Part shown: piece by piece, positions 25,630 to 34,932 of the stretch
How the letters are laid out: each line of letters starts with the position of its first letter
Numbering within the stretch: position 1 is the first letter of the stretch
NCBI RefSeq assembly: GCF_016711335.1
Contig: NZ_JADJTF010000001.1
Coordinates: 1,612,001-1,676,000 of the forward strand
DNA from: Thiofilum sp.
GTDB lineage: Bacteria > Pseudomonadota > Gammaproteobacteria > Thiotrichales > Thiotrichaceae
Direction: 5' to 3'
DNA: 64,000 nt
Notes under the pieces: model-generated
Seen by the model: the letters and a program-made list of their open reading frames with translations, nothing else
What the model was told of the DNA's origin: nothing
Databases searched by the model: none
Position numbers and translations under genes: made by a program

Positions 25630-26711
25630 TGTTAGTCTGGCTATTTGATTTTTTAAGCCAATTTTATAGTGGTTTTAATGTTTTCCAATATTTGACCCTA
25701 AGGGCGATTTTAGGGGTAGTCACTGCCTTAGGCATTGCGCTATGGACTGGGCCTATGATGATTCGCTGGCTCACCCGTATGAAGATTGGGCAATACATTC
25801 GTGAGGAAGTGACCCAACAGCATAGTAAAGCTGGAACGCCGACCATGGGTGGGGTCATGATTATTCTAGCCATTGCGGTGTCTACCTTATTATGGGCGGA
25901 TTTAAGTAATCGCTATATTTGGGTAGTCTTATTCGTAACCTTAGGTTTTGGTTTAGTCGGTTGGATGGATGATTATATTAAAATCAAAAATCGGCGTAAT
26001 CTAGGGCTAACCGCAAAACAGAAATATATTAGCTTAAGCTTGATTGGTTTATCAGTAGCGATTTATTTATATTTTACTGCCGCCACTTCTACAGAAACCA
26101 CTTTATTTTTACCCGTTATTAAAGGTGCTCATTGGCAAATGGGTCTACTGTTTATCCCTTGGGTTTATTTAGTGATTGTGGGTGCGAGTAATGCGGTTAA
26201 TCTAACCGATGGTTTAGATGGTTTGGCTATTATGCCTACTATTTTAGTCGCGGGTGGCTTAGGGGTATTTTGTTACGTGAGTGGTAACGCGGTAATGGCT
26301 AATTACTTGGGTATTCCGCGTGTTCCGGGTGTGGGTGAGTTACTGATTTTTTGTAGTGCGATTTTCGGCGCAGGCTTAGGGTTTTTATGGTTTAACTCTT
26401 ATCCCGCACAAGTCTTTATGGGCGATGTTGGTGCTTTAGCTTTAGGAGCCGCTTTAGGCATAGTGGCTGTATTAACTCGTCAAGAGTTTGTATTAGCAAT
26501 AATGGGTGGGGTATTTGTGCTAGAAGCCTTATCCGTCATTATGCAGGTGAGTTATTTTAAAGCCACTAAAGGTAAACGTATTTTCCGTATGGCGCCTTTA
26601 CATCATCACTATGAGAAAAAAGGTTGGCCTGAGCCTAAAGTGATTGTGCGCTTTTGGATCATTACGGTGGTTTTAGTCATGATTGGTTTGGCGACTTTAA
26701 AGGTGCGTTAA
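25629..26711 (+). CDS. mraY: MraY, phospho-MurNAc-pentapeptide translocase
   Basis: A 360-residue protein with ten membrane segments. Conserved cytoplasmic loops are intact: QQHSKAGTPTMGG, GWMDDYIKIKNRRNLGL, NAVNLTDGLDGLA with catalytic aspartates, and PLHHHYEKKGWPE. It transfers phospho-MurNAc-pentapeptide to undecaprenyl phosphate to make lipid I. It is flush with murF and murD on either side. Confidence 0.98.
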   Translation: MLVWLFDFLSQFYSGFNVFQYLTLRAILGVVTALGIALWTGPMMIRWLTRMKIGQYIREEVTQQHSKAGTPTMGGVMIILAIAVSTLLWADLSNRYIWVVLFVTLGFGLVGWMDDYIKIKNRRNLGLTAKQKYISLSLIGLSVAIYLYFTAATSTETTLFLPVIKGAHWQMGLLFIPWVYLVIVGASNAVNLTDGLDGLAIMPTILVAGGLGVFCYVSGNAVMANYLGIPRVPGVGELLIFCSAIFGAGLGFLWFNSYPAQVFMGDVGALALGAALGIVAVLTRQEFVLAIMGGVFVLEALSVIMQVSYFKATKGKRIFRMAPLHHHYEKKGWPEPKVIVRFWIITVVLVMIGLATLKVR

Positions 26712-28052
26712 ATGAAAGCCATTACAGATTATCGCTCTATTTTAGTAGTCGGATTAGGTCAAACGGGTTTATCAGTAGCGCAGTATTTAGCAGCTAAAGG
26801 ATTAAGCTTTAAAGTAGCCGATTCACGCACTAATCCCCCCGGTCAAGACGCTTTAAATCAGCTTGGTGTCAGCATACCAACACAATTTGGCGAATTTAAT
26901 GCAGAGTTTTTCGCAGAGGCAGATTGTTTGATAGTGAGTCCGGGGATTGCGATTAGTACTCCCATTATTAAAGCCTGTGCCGAGCGTGGGGCTGAAGTCA
27001 TGGGTGATATTGAGCTATTTATACGTGAGGCCAAAGCACCGATTGTGGCTATCACTGGATCGAATGGTAAAAGTTCTGTCACGACTCTAGTAGGCTTGAT
27101 GGGAGAAGCCGCGCATTGGAGCACTTATGCAGGTGGTAATTTAGGCACACCAGCGCTCGATTTTCTAAACCAACCTGTACCTGATGTGTACGTGATGGAG
27201 CTGAGTAGCTTTCAGTTAGAGACCACGCGTTCATTACGCGCCAAAGCCGCTACGGTACTCAATATCAGTGAAGATCATATGGATCGCTATGATTCCTATG
27301 CGGATTATGCAGCGGCTAAGCAAGTAGTGTATCAAGGCTGTGACGTTGCAGTGGTCAATCGCGATGATCCTTTAGTCATGGCTATGCCTACGGATGGGGT
27401 AAAAATAAGTTTTGGTTTAGATCAACCCAATAGTACGCATGACTATGGCATTCAAGTGTTTGAAGGTGAGAGCTATTTGGCTAAGGGTGAACAGCTCCTG
27501 CTACCTATTAAGCAGATGAAGTTACCCGGCCTGCATAATGCTGCAAATGCTTTAGCAGCTTTAGCATTAGGAGAGGCTATTGGTTTACCGTTTGAGCCTA
27601 TGCTGCAAACCCTGAAAAGTTTTACTGGTCTACCGCATCGTACTCAATGGGTACGTGAGTTAAGGGGCGTCACTTATTATGATGATTCTAAGGGTACTAA
27701 TGTAGGGGCAACGTTAGCGGCTTTAGCGGGTATGCCTAATAAAACGGTGTTGATTGCAGGTGGGCAGGGAAAGGGCGCTGATTTTAGTCCTTTAGGTGAA
27801 GTCTTAGCTCGTAAGGCACGCGCGTTAGTATTGATAGGGGAAGATCGCTTAAAAATCGCTGCGGTTGCAGAAGGTCAATGTCCTTATGTGTTTGCTGAAA
27901 GTATGCCAGATGCGGTGCAAAAGGCAGCACAATTAGCGCAAACAGGCGACAATGTATTGTTATCACCTGCTTGTGCTAGCTTTGATATGTTCAAAAACTA
28001 TGGGCATCGGGGCGAGATGTTTGTGCAAGCGGTATTGGAGTTGCCGTCATGA
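26712..28052 (+). CDS. murD: MurD, UDP-MurNAc-Ala:D-glutamate ligase
   Basis: A 446-residue Mur ligase: N-terminal Rossmann part with VVGLGQTGLSVAQYL, P-loop ITGSNGKSSVTTL, the NISEDHMDRYDSY motif and the C-terminal YYDDSKGTNVGAT. It adds D-Glu to UDP-MurNAc-L-Ala. It begins immediately after the mraY stop and overlaps ftsW by 4 bases. Confidence 0.97.
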   Translation: MKAITDYRSILVVGLGQTGLSVAQYLAAKGLSFKVADSRTNPPGQDALNQLGVSIPTQFGEFNAEFFAEADCLIVSPGIAISTPIIKACAERGAEVMGDIELFIREAKAPIVAITGSNGKSSVTTLVGLMGEAAHWSTYAGGNLGTPALDFLNQPVPDVYVMELSSFQLETTRSLRAKAATVLNISEDHMDRYDSYADYAAAKQVVYQGCDVAVVNRDDPLVMAMPTDGVKISFGLDQPNSTHDYGIQVFEGESYLAKGEQLLLPIKQMKLPGLHNAANALAALALGEAIGLPFEPMLQTLKSFTGLPHRTQWVRELRGVTYYDDSKGTNVGATLAALAGMPNKTVLIAGGQGKGADFSPLGEVLARKARALVLIGEDRLKIAAVAEGQCPYVFAESMPDAVQKAAQLAQTGDNVLLSPACASFDMFKNYGHRGEMFVQAVLELPS

Positions 28053-29296
28053 AAACTTGGCTCAATAGCTGGTTAGTGTATTGGGAGTCACTCAATTGGT
28101 CGCGTTATATTGACCGAGAATTGTTAGTGGCGGTCATGGCTTTGCTGGCTATTGGGGTGATTATGCTGGGTTCTGCCTCGTTGTGGGTGGCTGAGCGGCA
28201 GTATCAGAATGCGTTTTATTATCTCAATCGCCAAGTATTGTTTATTGGGGTGGGGTTAGTAGCAGCCTTGCTGGTGTATCAGATTCGCTTAGGGTTTTGG
28301 CAGGATTTAGGCGTAAAGCTTTTACCTATTGCATTGATCCTATTAGTATTGGTATTGATTCCGGGGATAGGCAAAACGGTCAATGGTAGTAGCCGCTGGC
28401 TAGAGATTGGTCCTTTTTCGCTCCAAGTATCAGAGTTAATCAAAGTCATTATGCTGCTGTATTTATCAGGCTATTTAGTACGGCACGGTAAAAATTTAGC
28501 AACATCTCCCTCTTATCAGCCTTTAGTGATTCCTTTAGCAGTATTAGGAGTAGTGGGCGCACTGCTCTTATTAGAGCCAGATTTTGGCTCAGCGGTGATT
28601 ATTATTAGCATGGGCTTAGTACTGTTGTTTCTTGGTGGTTTACCCCTAAAACGCTTAGCAGTCTTATTTGGTGGGGCTTTAGTGTTTATGGTTCCCACTG
28701 CTTTTATGGGTTATCGCGGTGCGCGGATGGAGGCTTATATTAATCCTTGGGCTTTTGCGGAAGGCAAAGGTTATCAAACAGTACACTCGCTAATGGCGAT
28801 TGGTGATGGTGGCTGGTTTGGCGCAGGTCTAGGGGGCGGTGTACAAAAGCTTTTTTATCTACCTGAAGCCCATAATGATTTTATTTTTGCAGTACTCGCA
28901 GAAGAATTCGGTTTTATTGGGATGGTAGTGGTACTAGCCCTGTATGCGTGGTTAGTGTTTCGCGCTTTTAATATTGGCTTTCAAGCGGATAAAAGTGGGC
29001 AACATTATGGGGCTTATGTCGCTTATGGCGTAGGTTTTTGGATGGGGTTTCAAGTAATTCTCCATATTGGAGTAAATTTGGCGGTGCTACCCCCCAAAGG
29101 TTTAACTCTGCCCTTAATGAGCTATGGTGGAAGTAGTATTTTAATTACCTTAATTGCTTTAGCTCTATTAATGCGGGTACATCGTGAAACTCAGGCTGCT
29201 TTATTTGGAGTGGCAGAACGTAAACCTACCCTTAAACCGTCCGCGCGTTCACGTACTGTAAGACAATTAAATAAAACAACTGAAAAGGCAGGATGA
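28049..29296 (+). CDS. ftsW: FtsW, septal SEDS glycosyltransferase
   Basis: A 415-residue polytopic SEDS protein with about ten membrane segments. Signatures include GPFSLQVSELIKV, LLLLEPDFGSAVII, NPWAFAEGKGYQ, AHNDFIFAVLAEEFG and the terminal GGSSIL. It polymerises lipid II into septal glycan together with FtsI. The N-terminal cytoplasmic stretch of about 25 residues and a basic C-terminal tail are normal for gammaproteobacterial FtsW. Confidence 0.96.
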   Translation: MKTWLNSWLVYWESLNWSRYIDRELLVAVMALLAIGVIMLGSASLWVAERQYQNAFYYLNRQVLFIGVGLVAALLVYQIRLGFWQDLGVKLLPIALILLVLVLIPGIGKTVNGSSRWLEIGPFSLQVSELIKVIMLLYLSGYLVRHGKNLATSPSYQPLVIPLAVLGVVGALLLLEPDFGSAVIIISMGLVLLFLGGLPLKRLAVLFGGALVFMVPTAFMGYRGARMEAYINPWAFAEGKGYQTVHSLMAIGDGGWFGAGLGGGVQKLFYLPEAHNDFIFAVLAEEFGFIGMVVVLALYAWLVFRAFNIGFQADKSGQHYGAYVAYGVGFWMGFQVILHIGVNLAVLPPKGLTLPLMSYGGSSILITLIALALLMRVHRETQAALFGVAERKPTLKPSARSRTVRQLNKTTEKAG

Positions 29297-30417
29297 TGAC
29301 CAAACGGCCTATTTTAATTACCGCTGGTGGTACGGGTGGACATGTATACCCCGGATTAGCGGTAGCGCGTGATTTGCAGGCGCAAGGGATTCCCGTGGTG
29401 TGGATGGGAACACCTCAAGGGTTAGAGTCCAAAATTATACCGCCGACAGGTATTGAAATGGCGCTATTAAATGTGTCTGGTTTACGGGGCAAGGGTATTA
29501 AGCCCATTTTATTAGCCCCGTTTAAGCTCACTAAAGCCTGTTGGCAAGCTTTGCAAATTATGCGGCGCTATAAACCCGCAGCAGTATTGGGTATGGGCGG
29601 ATTTGTGGCCGGACCCGGAGGCTTTGTCGCCGCTTTAATGGGTATTCCAGTCATTATCCATGAGCAAAATTCGGTTGCGGGTTTAACCAATAAATTATTA
29701 GCTCGATTGAGTAAGCGGGTATTAGCAGGTTTTCCCTCAGCTTTTAAACCTAGTGCTAAATTAGACGTAGTGGGCAATCCGGTACGGCGCGATATTGGTG
29801 CATTACCTAGCCCACAAGAGCGTTTAGGGGCAAGACGTGATGAACCACTGAAATTATTAGTGATTGGCGGTAGTTTAGGAGCGCAGGCTCTTAATCAAAT
29901 CGTCCCACAGGCGCTGGCTCGTATGCCAATGGAGTTAAGACCCGAAGTCAGACATCAAGCAGGGGCTAAACATAGTGCTGAGGCAGAAACCGCTTATACT
30001 CAAGCTCAAGTAGAGGCTAAGGTATTTGCTTTTATTGAAAATATGGCAGAGGCTTATGCTTGGGCGGATTTAGTGATTTGTCGGGCGGGTGCTTTGACCA
30101 TAGCAGAGCTTGCTTCAGCGGGTGTGGCGGCTATTTTAGTGCCTTATCCACATGCGGTTGATGATCATCAAACTGGCAATGCTCGCTACTTAAGTGAGGT
30201 AGATGCTGCTTTATTAATGCCTCAAGCTACGCTAAATGCTGAGTCATTAGCTGAAAAATTAATATATTTTGCCTCGCAACGTGAGGCGCTTATCGCAATG
30301 GCAGCGCGTGCGCGTGCTTTAGCTAAACCGCAAGCCACGGCTCAAGTCGCTGCTATTTGTGCTCAGTATGCTAACTATCCATTTAATTTTGAAGGAGCAA
30401 ACCAACCATGCAATTAG
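29293..30417 (+). CDS. murG: MurG, lipid II-forming GlcNAc transferase
   Basis: A 374-residue GT28 glycosyltransferase with GGTGGHVYPGLAVA, GMGGFVAGPGG, HEQNSVAGLTN, GGSLGAQALN and the UDP-sugar site CRAGALTIAELASAG. It adds GlcNAc to lipid I at the inner face of the membrane. The start is the ATG overlapping the ftsW stop (ATGA) or the ATG right after it. It overlaps murC by 10 bases. Confidence 0.97.
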   Translation: MMTKRPILITAGGTGGHVYPGLAVARDLQAQGIPVVWMGTPQGLESKIIPPTGIEMALLNVSGLRGKGIKPILLAPFKLTKACWQALQIMRRYKPAAVLGMGGFVAGPGGFVAALMGIPVIIHEQNSVAGLTNKLLARLSKRVLAGFPSAFKPSAKLDVVGNPVRRDIGALPSPQERLGARRDEPLKLLVIGGSLGAQALNQIVPQALARMPMELRPEVRHQAGAKHSAEAETAYTQAQVEAKVFAFIENMAEAYAWADLVICRAGALTIAELASAGVAAILVPYPHAVDDHQTGNARYLSEVDAALLMPQATLNAESLAEKLIYFASQREALIAMAARARALAKPQATAQVAAICAQYANYPFNFEGANQPCN

Positions 30418-31835
30418 GCAGCCAAAATTTTACCCGCAAGCGTATTAAGCAACTACACTTTATAGGTATCGGTGGCGCGGGTATGGGCGGTATTGCAGAA
30501 GTGGTTGCGAATTTAGGCTATAAAGTGTCCGGCTCGGATGCCGCAGAAAGTGCCATGACCGAGCGCTTGCGTCAGTTAGGGGTGACAGTATTTAAAGGTC
30601 ATGCGGCGCAACAAATTGAAGGGGCTGATGTTATTGTCGTCTCTACCGCGATTAATGAGCAGAATCCTGAAATTATAGCCGCACGCGAGCAACGTATTCC
30701 GATTATTCGCCGTGCCGAAATGCTAGCCGAGTTAATGCGTTTTCGCCACGGAATTGCTATAGCCGGTACTCATGGCAAAACCACGACGACCAGTTTAACG
30801 ACCAGTTTATTAATTGAGGGTGGCTTAGATCCCACTTATGTGATTGGTGGCAAGCTTAATAGCTCAGCGAGCAATTCAAGATTAGGCACGGGTGAATATT
30901 TAGTCGCCGAGGCGGATGAAAGTGATGCATCGTTTCTACACTTACAACCCATGATTGCCGTAGTAACCAATATTGATGCGGATCATTTATCAACGTATGG
31001 CGGCGATTTTGGCAAGCTCAAGGAAACCTTCATTGAATTTTTGCATCATTTACCGTTTTATGGCCTAGCGGTGTTGTGCGTGGATGATGAGCATGTGCGA
31101 GAAATTCTGCCACAGGTGAACCGCCCGATTATTACTTATGGGTTTACGGATGAAGCGGATATTCAAGCCACGAATGTGCGTTATCAAGGTACACAAAGCT
31201 TTTTTACTTTGCATTGTCGCCGTTCTGGTCGTCAGTTAGAGGTCATACTCAATATCCCCGGTCGCCACAATGTACTAAACGCTATGGCAGCAATAGCGAT
31301 TGCTATGGAGTTAGATATTAATGAGCAGGCTATTTTGCAAGCCTTAGCACAGTTTCAAGGCGTGGGGCGGCGCTTCCAAATCGCGGGCGATATTGAGACA
31401 GCAGCAGGCAAAGTGACTTTAGTGGATGATTACGGTCATCATCCGCGTGAAATGGCAGTCACTTTAGCCGCAGCGCGTAATGTCTGGCCCGATAGACGTT
31501 TGGTATTAGTATTTCAGCCGCATCGCTATACGCGTACTCGTGATTTATTTGAAGATTTTGCCCAAGTATTATCCGAGCCTGATGTATTAGTATTGATGGA
31601 TGTCTATGCAGCGAGCGAGGAGCCGATTGCCGGTGCGGATGGGCGTACCTTAGCACGCGCGATTCGGACACGCGGTAAAGTAGATCCCATTTTTGTGAAT
31701 GGACCGGATGAGGTTCCAACGGTCTTAAAAGACATTTTAAAGGATGGTGATGTCATCCTGACTCAAGGTGCGGGAAGTGTGGGAGCACTTGCGCATAGTT
31801 TGCCGAATAGTTTAGGGGTAAAGGGCGATGAATGA
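30408..31835 (+). CDS. murC: MurC, UDP-MurNAc:L-alanine ligase
   Basis: A 475-residue Mur ligase with the N-terminal GIGGAGMGGIAEVV, P-loop AGTHGKTTTTSL, EADESDASFLHL, NIDADHLSTYGGDF and VDDYGHHPREM. It adds L-Ala to UDP-MurNAc, the first peptide step. murB, commonly between murC and ddl, is not here: ddl starts within the last 8 bases of murC. Confidence 0.97.
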   Translation: MQLGSQNFTRKRIKQLHFIGIGGAGMGGIAEVVANLGYKVSGSDAAESAMTERLRQLGVTVFKGHAAQQIEGADVIVVSTAINEQNPEIIAAREQRIPIIRRAEMLAELMRFRHGIAIAGTHGKTTTTSLTTSLLIEGGLDPTYVIGGKLNSSASNSRLGTGEYLVAEADESDASFLHLQPMIAVVTNIDADHLSTYGGDFGKLKETFIEFLHHLPFYGLAVLCVDDEHVREILPQVNRPIITYGFTDEADIQATNVRYQGTQSFFTLHCRRSGRQLEVILNIPGRHNVLNAMAAIAIAMELDINEQAILQALAQFQGVGRRFQIAGDIETAAGKVTLVDDYGHHPREMAVTLAAARNVWPDRRLVLVFQPHRYTRTRDLFEDFAQVLSEPDVLVLMDVYAASEEPIAGADGRTLARAIRTRGKVDPIFVNGPDEVPTVLKDILKDGDVILTQGAGSVGALAHSLPNSLGVKGDE

Positions 31836-32748
31836 TAATAAAAAACGCTTTGGTAAAGTAGCTGTATTGTATGGGGGCTGGTCTGCGGAGCGTCCAGTGT
31901 CACTCAAAAGTGGTGCTCAAGTATTGCAAGGGCTATTAGCAGCAGGCGTTGATGCGCATGGCATTGATGCCGGACGCGATATTATCGATGTCTTAAAAAC
32001 AGGTCAGTATGACCGTGTATTTAATATTATGCATGGTCGCGGCGGCGAAGACGGTGTGATTCAAGGGGCTTTAGAGTTATTAGGTATCCCTTATACAGGT
32101 TGTGGCGTAATGGCCTCAGCGATTAGTATGGATAAATTAATTACTAAACGCCTGTGGTTAGGGACTGGATTACCGACACCTAATTATCGAGTATTAACGG
32201 CAACGAGTGATTTTGGCGCGGTCGTAGCTGAACTGGGTCTACCTTTAATGGTAAAGCCCGTTAAAGAGGGTTCCAGCATTGGTATGACTAAGGTGAAGGA
32301 GGCTAATCAATTAGCCGATGCTTATAAAAAGGCAGCTGAATTTTGCCCAGTAGTGATTGCCGAGCAATGGATTACTGGACAGGAGTTTACGGCGGGTATT
32401 TTAGCGAATGAGCCTTTGCCGCTAATTCGTGTGGAAGTCCCCGGAGAATTTTACACTTATGATGCTAAATACATTTCCAATGAAACCCAATATCATTGTC
32501 CTTGTGGTTTAGCACCTGAGCTTGAAGCACAACTCCAACAATTAGCCCTGACAGCATTTCAAACCGTCGGTGGTAGTGGTTGGGGGCGTGTGGATATGAT
32601 GTTAGATAATGCACAGCGCCCTTGGTTAATTGAGGTCAATACTAACCCCGGCATGACTGACCATAGTTTGGTTCCGATGGCAGCTAGACAAGCGGGTATG
32701 AGCTTTTCACAATTAGTAGTTAAAGTATTGGAGACCACTTTGGTATGA
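31828..32748 (+). CDS. ddl: D-alanine--D-alanine ligase
   Basis: A 306-residue ATP-grasp ligase with VLYGGWSAERPVSL near the N-terminus, MHGRGGEDG, KPVKEGSSIGM, GRVDMMLD and LIEVNTNPGMTDHSL. It supplies D-Ala-D-Ala for MurF. The compact ddlB-type length and its place between murC and ftsQ are standard. It overlaps ftsQ by 4 bases. Confidence 0.96.
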   Translation: MNDNKKRFGKVAVLYGGWSAERPVSLKSGAQVLQGLLAAGVDAHGIDAGRDIIDVLKTGQYDRVFNIMHGRGGEDGVIQGALELLGIPYTGCGVMASAISMDKLITKRLWLGTGLPTPNYRVLTATSDFGAVVAELGLPLMVKPVKEGSSIGMTKVKEANQLADAYKKAAEFCPVVIAEQWITGQEFTAGILANEPLPLIRVEVPGEFYTYDAKYISNETQYHCPCGLAPELEAQLQQLALTAFQTVGGSGWGRVDMMLDNAQRPWLIEVNTNPGMTDHSLVPMAARQAGMSFSQLVVKVLETTLV

Positions 32749-33674
32749 CTCGAACGCCTGTTTCAAGGAAGAAGGCGTCTATAACAACAACTACAAACCC
32801 ACGTCAAAAAAGCTTCAAACGTTCCGCTGAGCTTACACGATCTGCTCAGCGCGGTCGTGCTTTAACCACGAAAACTAATAAATCGAGAGCGTTTGGGAAA
32901 TTATTAACAATTTGGAAAGCAGCAGCACTTAGCCAGAAAGGTATCAAGTTCCTAACGACTTTAGCTAGTATCATGGTAATGATAGGCTTGGGACTTTTTA
33001 TTTATTATTGGCTATTAAATCCCAGTAATTTAACTATTAAACAGGTCGATATTCAGGGACAATTTCATTATATTAACCCTGAGGAGTTAGGGACGCAGAT
33101 AAAACCTTATACAGATACTAATCTATTTCTCTTAGATGAGGCTGGCTTAGAGCAGTTTTTAGAGCAACAGTCTTGGATTAGAGCCGCGAGTTTACGTAAA
33201 ATTTGGCCCCAGCGTTTAGAAGTTTTATTAGAAGAGCAAGTACCCGTGGCTTTTTGGGGAAAAAGCCAGCTTTTAAATCAATATGGTGAAATTTTCACCG
33301 GAAGCTTGCCAGAAAAACAAGGTATATTTCCTTATTTATACAGTCCTAGTGAAAAAGGGCGTGAATTAGGTGAACGTTATGTCGAGTTAACTCGTTTATT
33401 AAGTAATCTCTCATTGGAGATTAGTGAGTTGACGGAAGATGCTGCGGGAAGTTGGGTAATTCGTTTTAAAAATGGCCCAGAAGTGGTTATTGGACGAAAA
33501 GACTATGAAAAACGTTTGAGCCGCCTTAAAGTAGGCTACGTTCAAGCATTAAAAGACAAATTTTCCCAGATTCGTCGTATCGATTTACGTTACACGAATG
33601 GTTTTGCCGTAGAATGGAAGCAAATCCCAACCAGCTTTTTAGAGCCAGACATCTCTAAAAAGATCGGGAGTTAA
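32745..33674 (+). CDS. ftsQ: FtsQ, divisome assembly protein
   Basis: A 309-residue bitopic protein. A long, very basic cytoplasmic tail (about 1-68) precedes the membrane helix near 70-90 (LASIMVMIGLGLFIYYWLL), followed by a POTRA domain beginning IKQVDIQGQFHYINPEEL and the beta domain with RKIWPQRLEVLLEEQVPVAFW. This layout is standard for FtsQ; the N-terminal tail is on the long side. It recruits FtsL and FtsB. It lies 3 bp before ftsA. Confidence 0.94.
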   Translation: MTRTPVSRKKASITTTTNPRQKSFKRSAELTRSAQRGRALTTKTNKSRAFGKLLTIWKAAALSQKGIKFLTTLASIMVMIGLGLFIYYWLLNPSNLTIKQVDIQGQFHYINPEELGTQIKPYTDTNLFLLDEAGLEQFLEQQSWIRAASLRKIWPQRLEVLLEEQVPVAFWGKSQLLNQYGEIFTGSLPEKQGIFPYLYSPSEKGRELGERYVELTRLLSNLSLEISELTEDAAGSWVIRFKNGPEVVIGRKDYEKRLSRLKVGYVQALKDKFSQIRRIDLRYTNGFAVEWKQIPTSFLEPDISKKIGS

Positions 33675-33677
33675 TTT

Positions 33678-34916
33678 ATGTCAAAGAAAAATGACCATAA
33701 TCGCATTGTTGCCTTAGATATTGGAACTTCTAAGGTAGTAGCATTAGTGGGTGAAGTAAATGATAATGGCCGTTTAGAAATTATTGGTATTGGCTCTTGC
33801 CCCTCACGCGGTATGAAGAAAGGGGTGGTGGTCAATATTGAATCTACTATTCAATCAATTCAGCGTGCTATTGAAGAAGCTGAGTTGATGGCAGGTGTGC
33901 AAATTGACTCGGTATATGTAGGTATTGCTGGCAGCCATGTACGTAGCTTAAATTCGCATGGTATTGTGGCCATTAAAGATAAAGAAGTGACCGATAATGA
34001 TGTAGATCGTGTCATGGATGCTGCGCGAGCGGTAGCGATTCCAGCCGATCAGCGTATTTTGCATGTATTGCCGCAAGAGTACATTATTGATCAGCAAGAA
34101 GGGATTCGTGAGCCTGTCGGTATGGCTGGAGTACGTCTTGAAGCACGCGTTCATTTAGTCACCGCTGCCCATAGTGCTGCACAAAATATTATTAAATGTG
34201 TCGAGCGTTGTGGTTTACAGGTAGAAGATATTATTTTAGAGCAAGTGGCTTCAAGCTATGCGGTCTTAGAAGAGGATGAAAAAGAACTAGGTGTTTGCTT
34301 AGTTGATATTGGTGGTGGTACGAGTGATATAGCTGTGTTTTTAAATGGCTCTATTCATCATACTGCTGTTATTCCCATCGCGGGTGATCAAGTGACTAAT
34401 GATATTGCGGTTGCAGTACGAACCCCTACTCAACACGCAGAGTCTATTAAAATCCAATATGGCTGCGCTTTACGTCAACTCGTTGATGATGATGAACTCA
34501 TTGAAGTCCCCGGAGTAGGCGAGAGAGAACCACGTAGTTTATCCAAGCAAACCCTAGCTTCGGTCATTGAACCGCGCTATGAAGAGCTGTTTTCATTAGT
34601 ACTTCAAGAATTACGTCGTAGCGGTTATGAAGAACGCATTGGGGCTGGTATTGTATTGACAGGTGGTACGTCTAAAATGCGTGGAGCAGTCACCTTAGCC
34701 GAAGAAGTATTTCATATGCCCGTTAGAATTGGTATGCCACGTGATATAGGTGGTTTACGAGGTGAGGTAGAAAACCCCATTCATTCTACTGGCGTAGGTT
34801 TATTGTTATATGGTATTGCACAACAGTCTTACGGAGAACGACGTACTTATGATACTTCTGTAGCCTCTGATGGGGTATGGGAACGTATTAAAAGTTGGTT
34901 TAACGGAAATTTCTGA
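33678..34916 (+). CDS. ftsA: FtsA, actin-like Z-ring membrane tether
   Basis: A 412-residue actin-fold ATPase with ALDIGTSKVVALVGE at the phosphate-1 site, IGIGSCPSRGMKKGVVVNI, VDIGGGTSDIAV and VLTGGTSKMRG. It ends in the amphipathic membrane-targeting helix VWERIKSWFNGNF. It links FtsZ filaments to the membrane and recruits later division proteins. The GGAG ribosome site sits 8 bp before the ATG. Confidence 0.97.
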   Translation: MSKKNDHNRIVALDIGTSKVVALVGEVNDNGRLEIIGIGSCPSRGMKKGVVVNIESTIQSIQRAIEEAELMAGVQIDSVYVGIAGSHVRSLNSHGIVAIKDKEVTDNDVDRVMDAARAVAIPADQRILHVLPQEYIIDQQEGIREPVGMAGVRLEARVHLVTAAHSAAQNIIKCVERCGLQVEDIILEQVASSYAVLEEDEKELGVCLVDIGGGTSDIAVFLNGSIHHTAVIPIAGDQVTNDIAVAVRTPTQHAESIKIQYGCALRQLVDDDELIEVPGVGEREPRSLSKQTLASVIEPRYEELFSLVLQELRRSGYEERIGAGIVLTGGTSKMRGAVTLAEEVFHMPVRIGMPRDIGGLRGEVENPIHSTGVGLLLYGIAQQSYGERRTYDTSVASDGVWERIKSWFNGNF

Positions 34917-34932
34917 CAGTAGGAGAACGGGC

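Noticed and set aside
34870..34932. N-terminal extension of FtsZ by 21 codons
   Set aside because: It lies inside ftsA and lacks a ribosome site, whereas AGGAG precedes the ATG at 34933.
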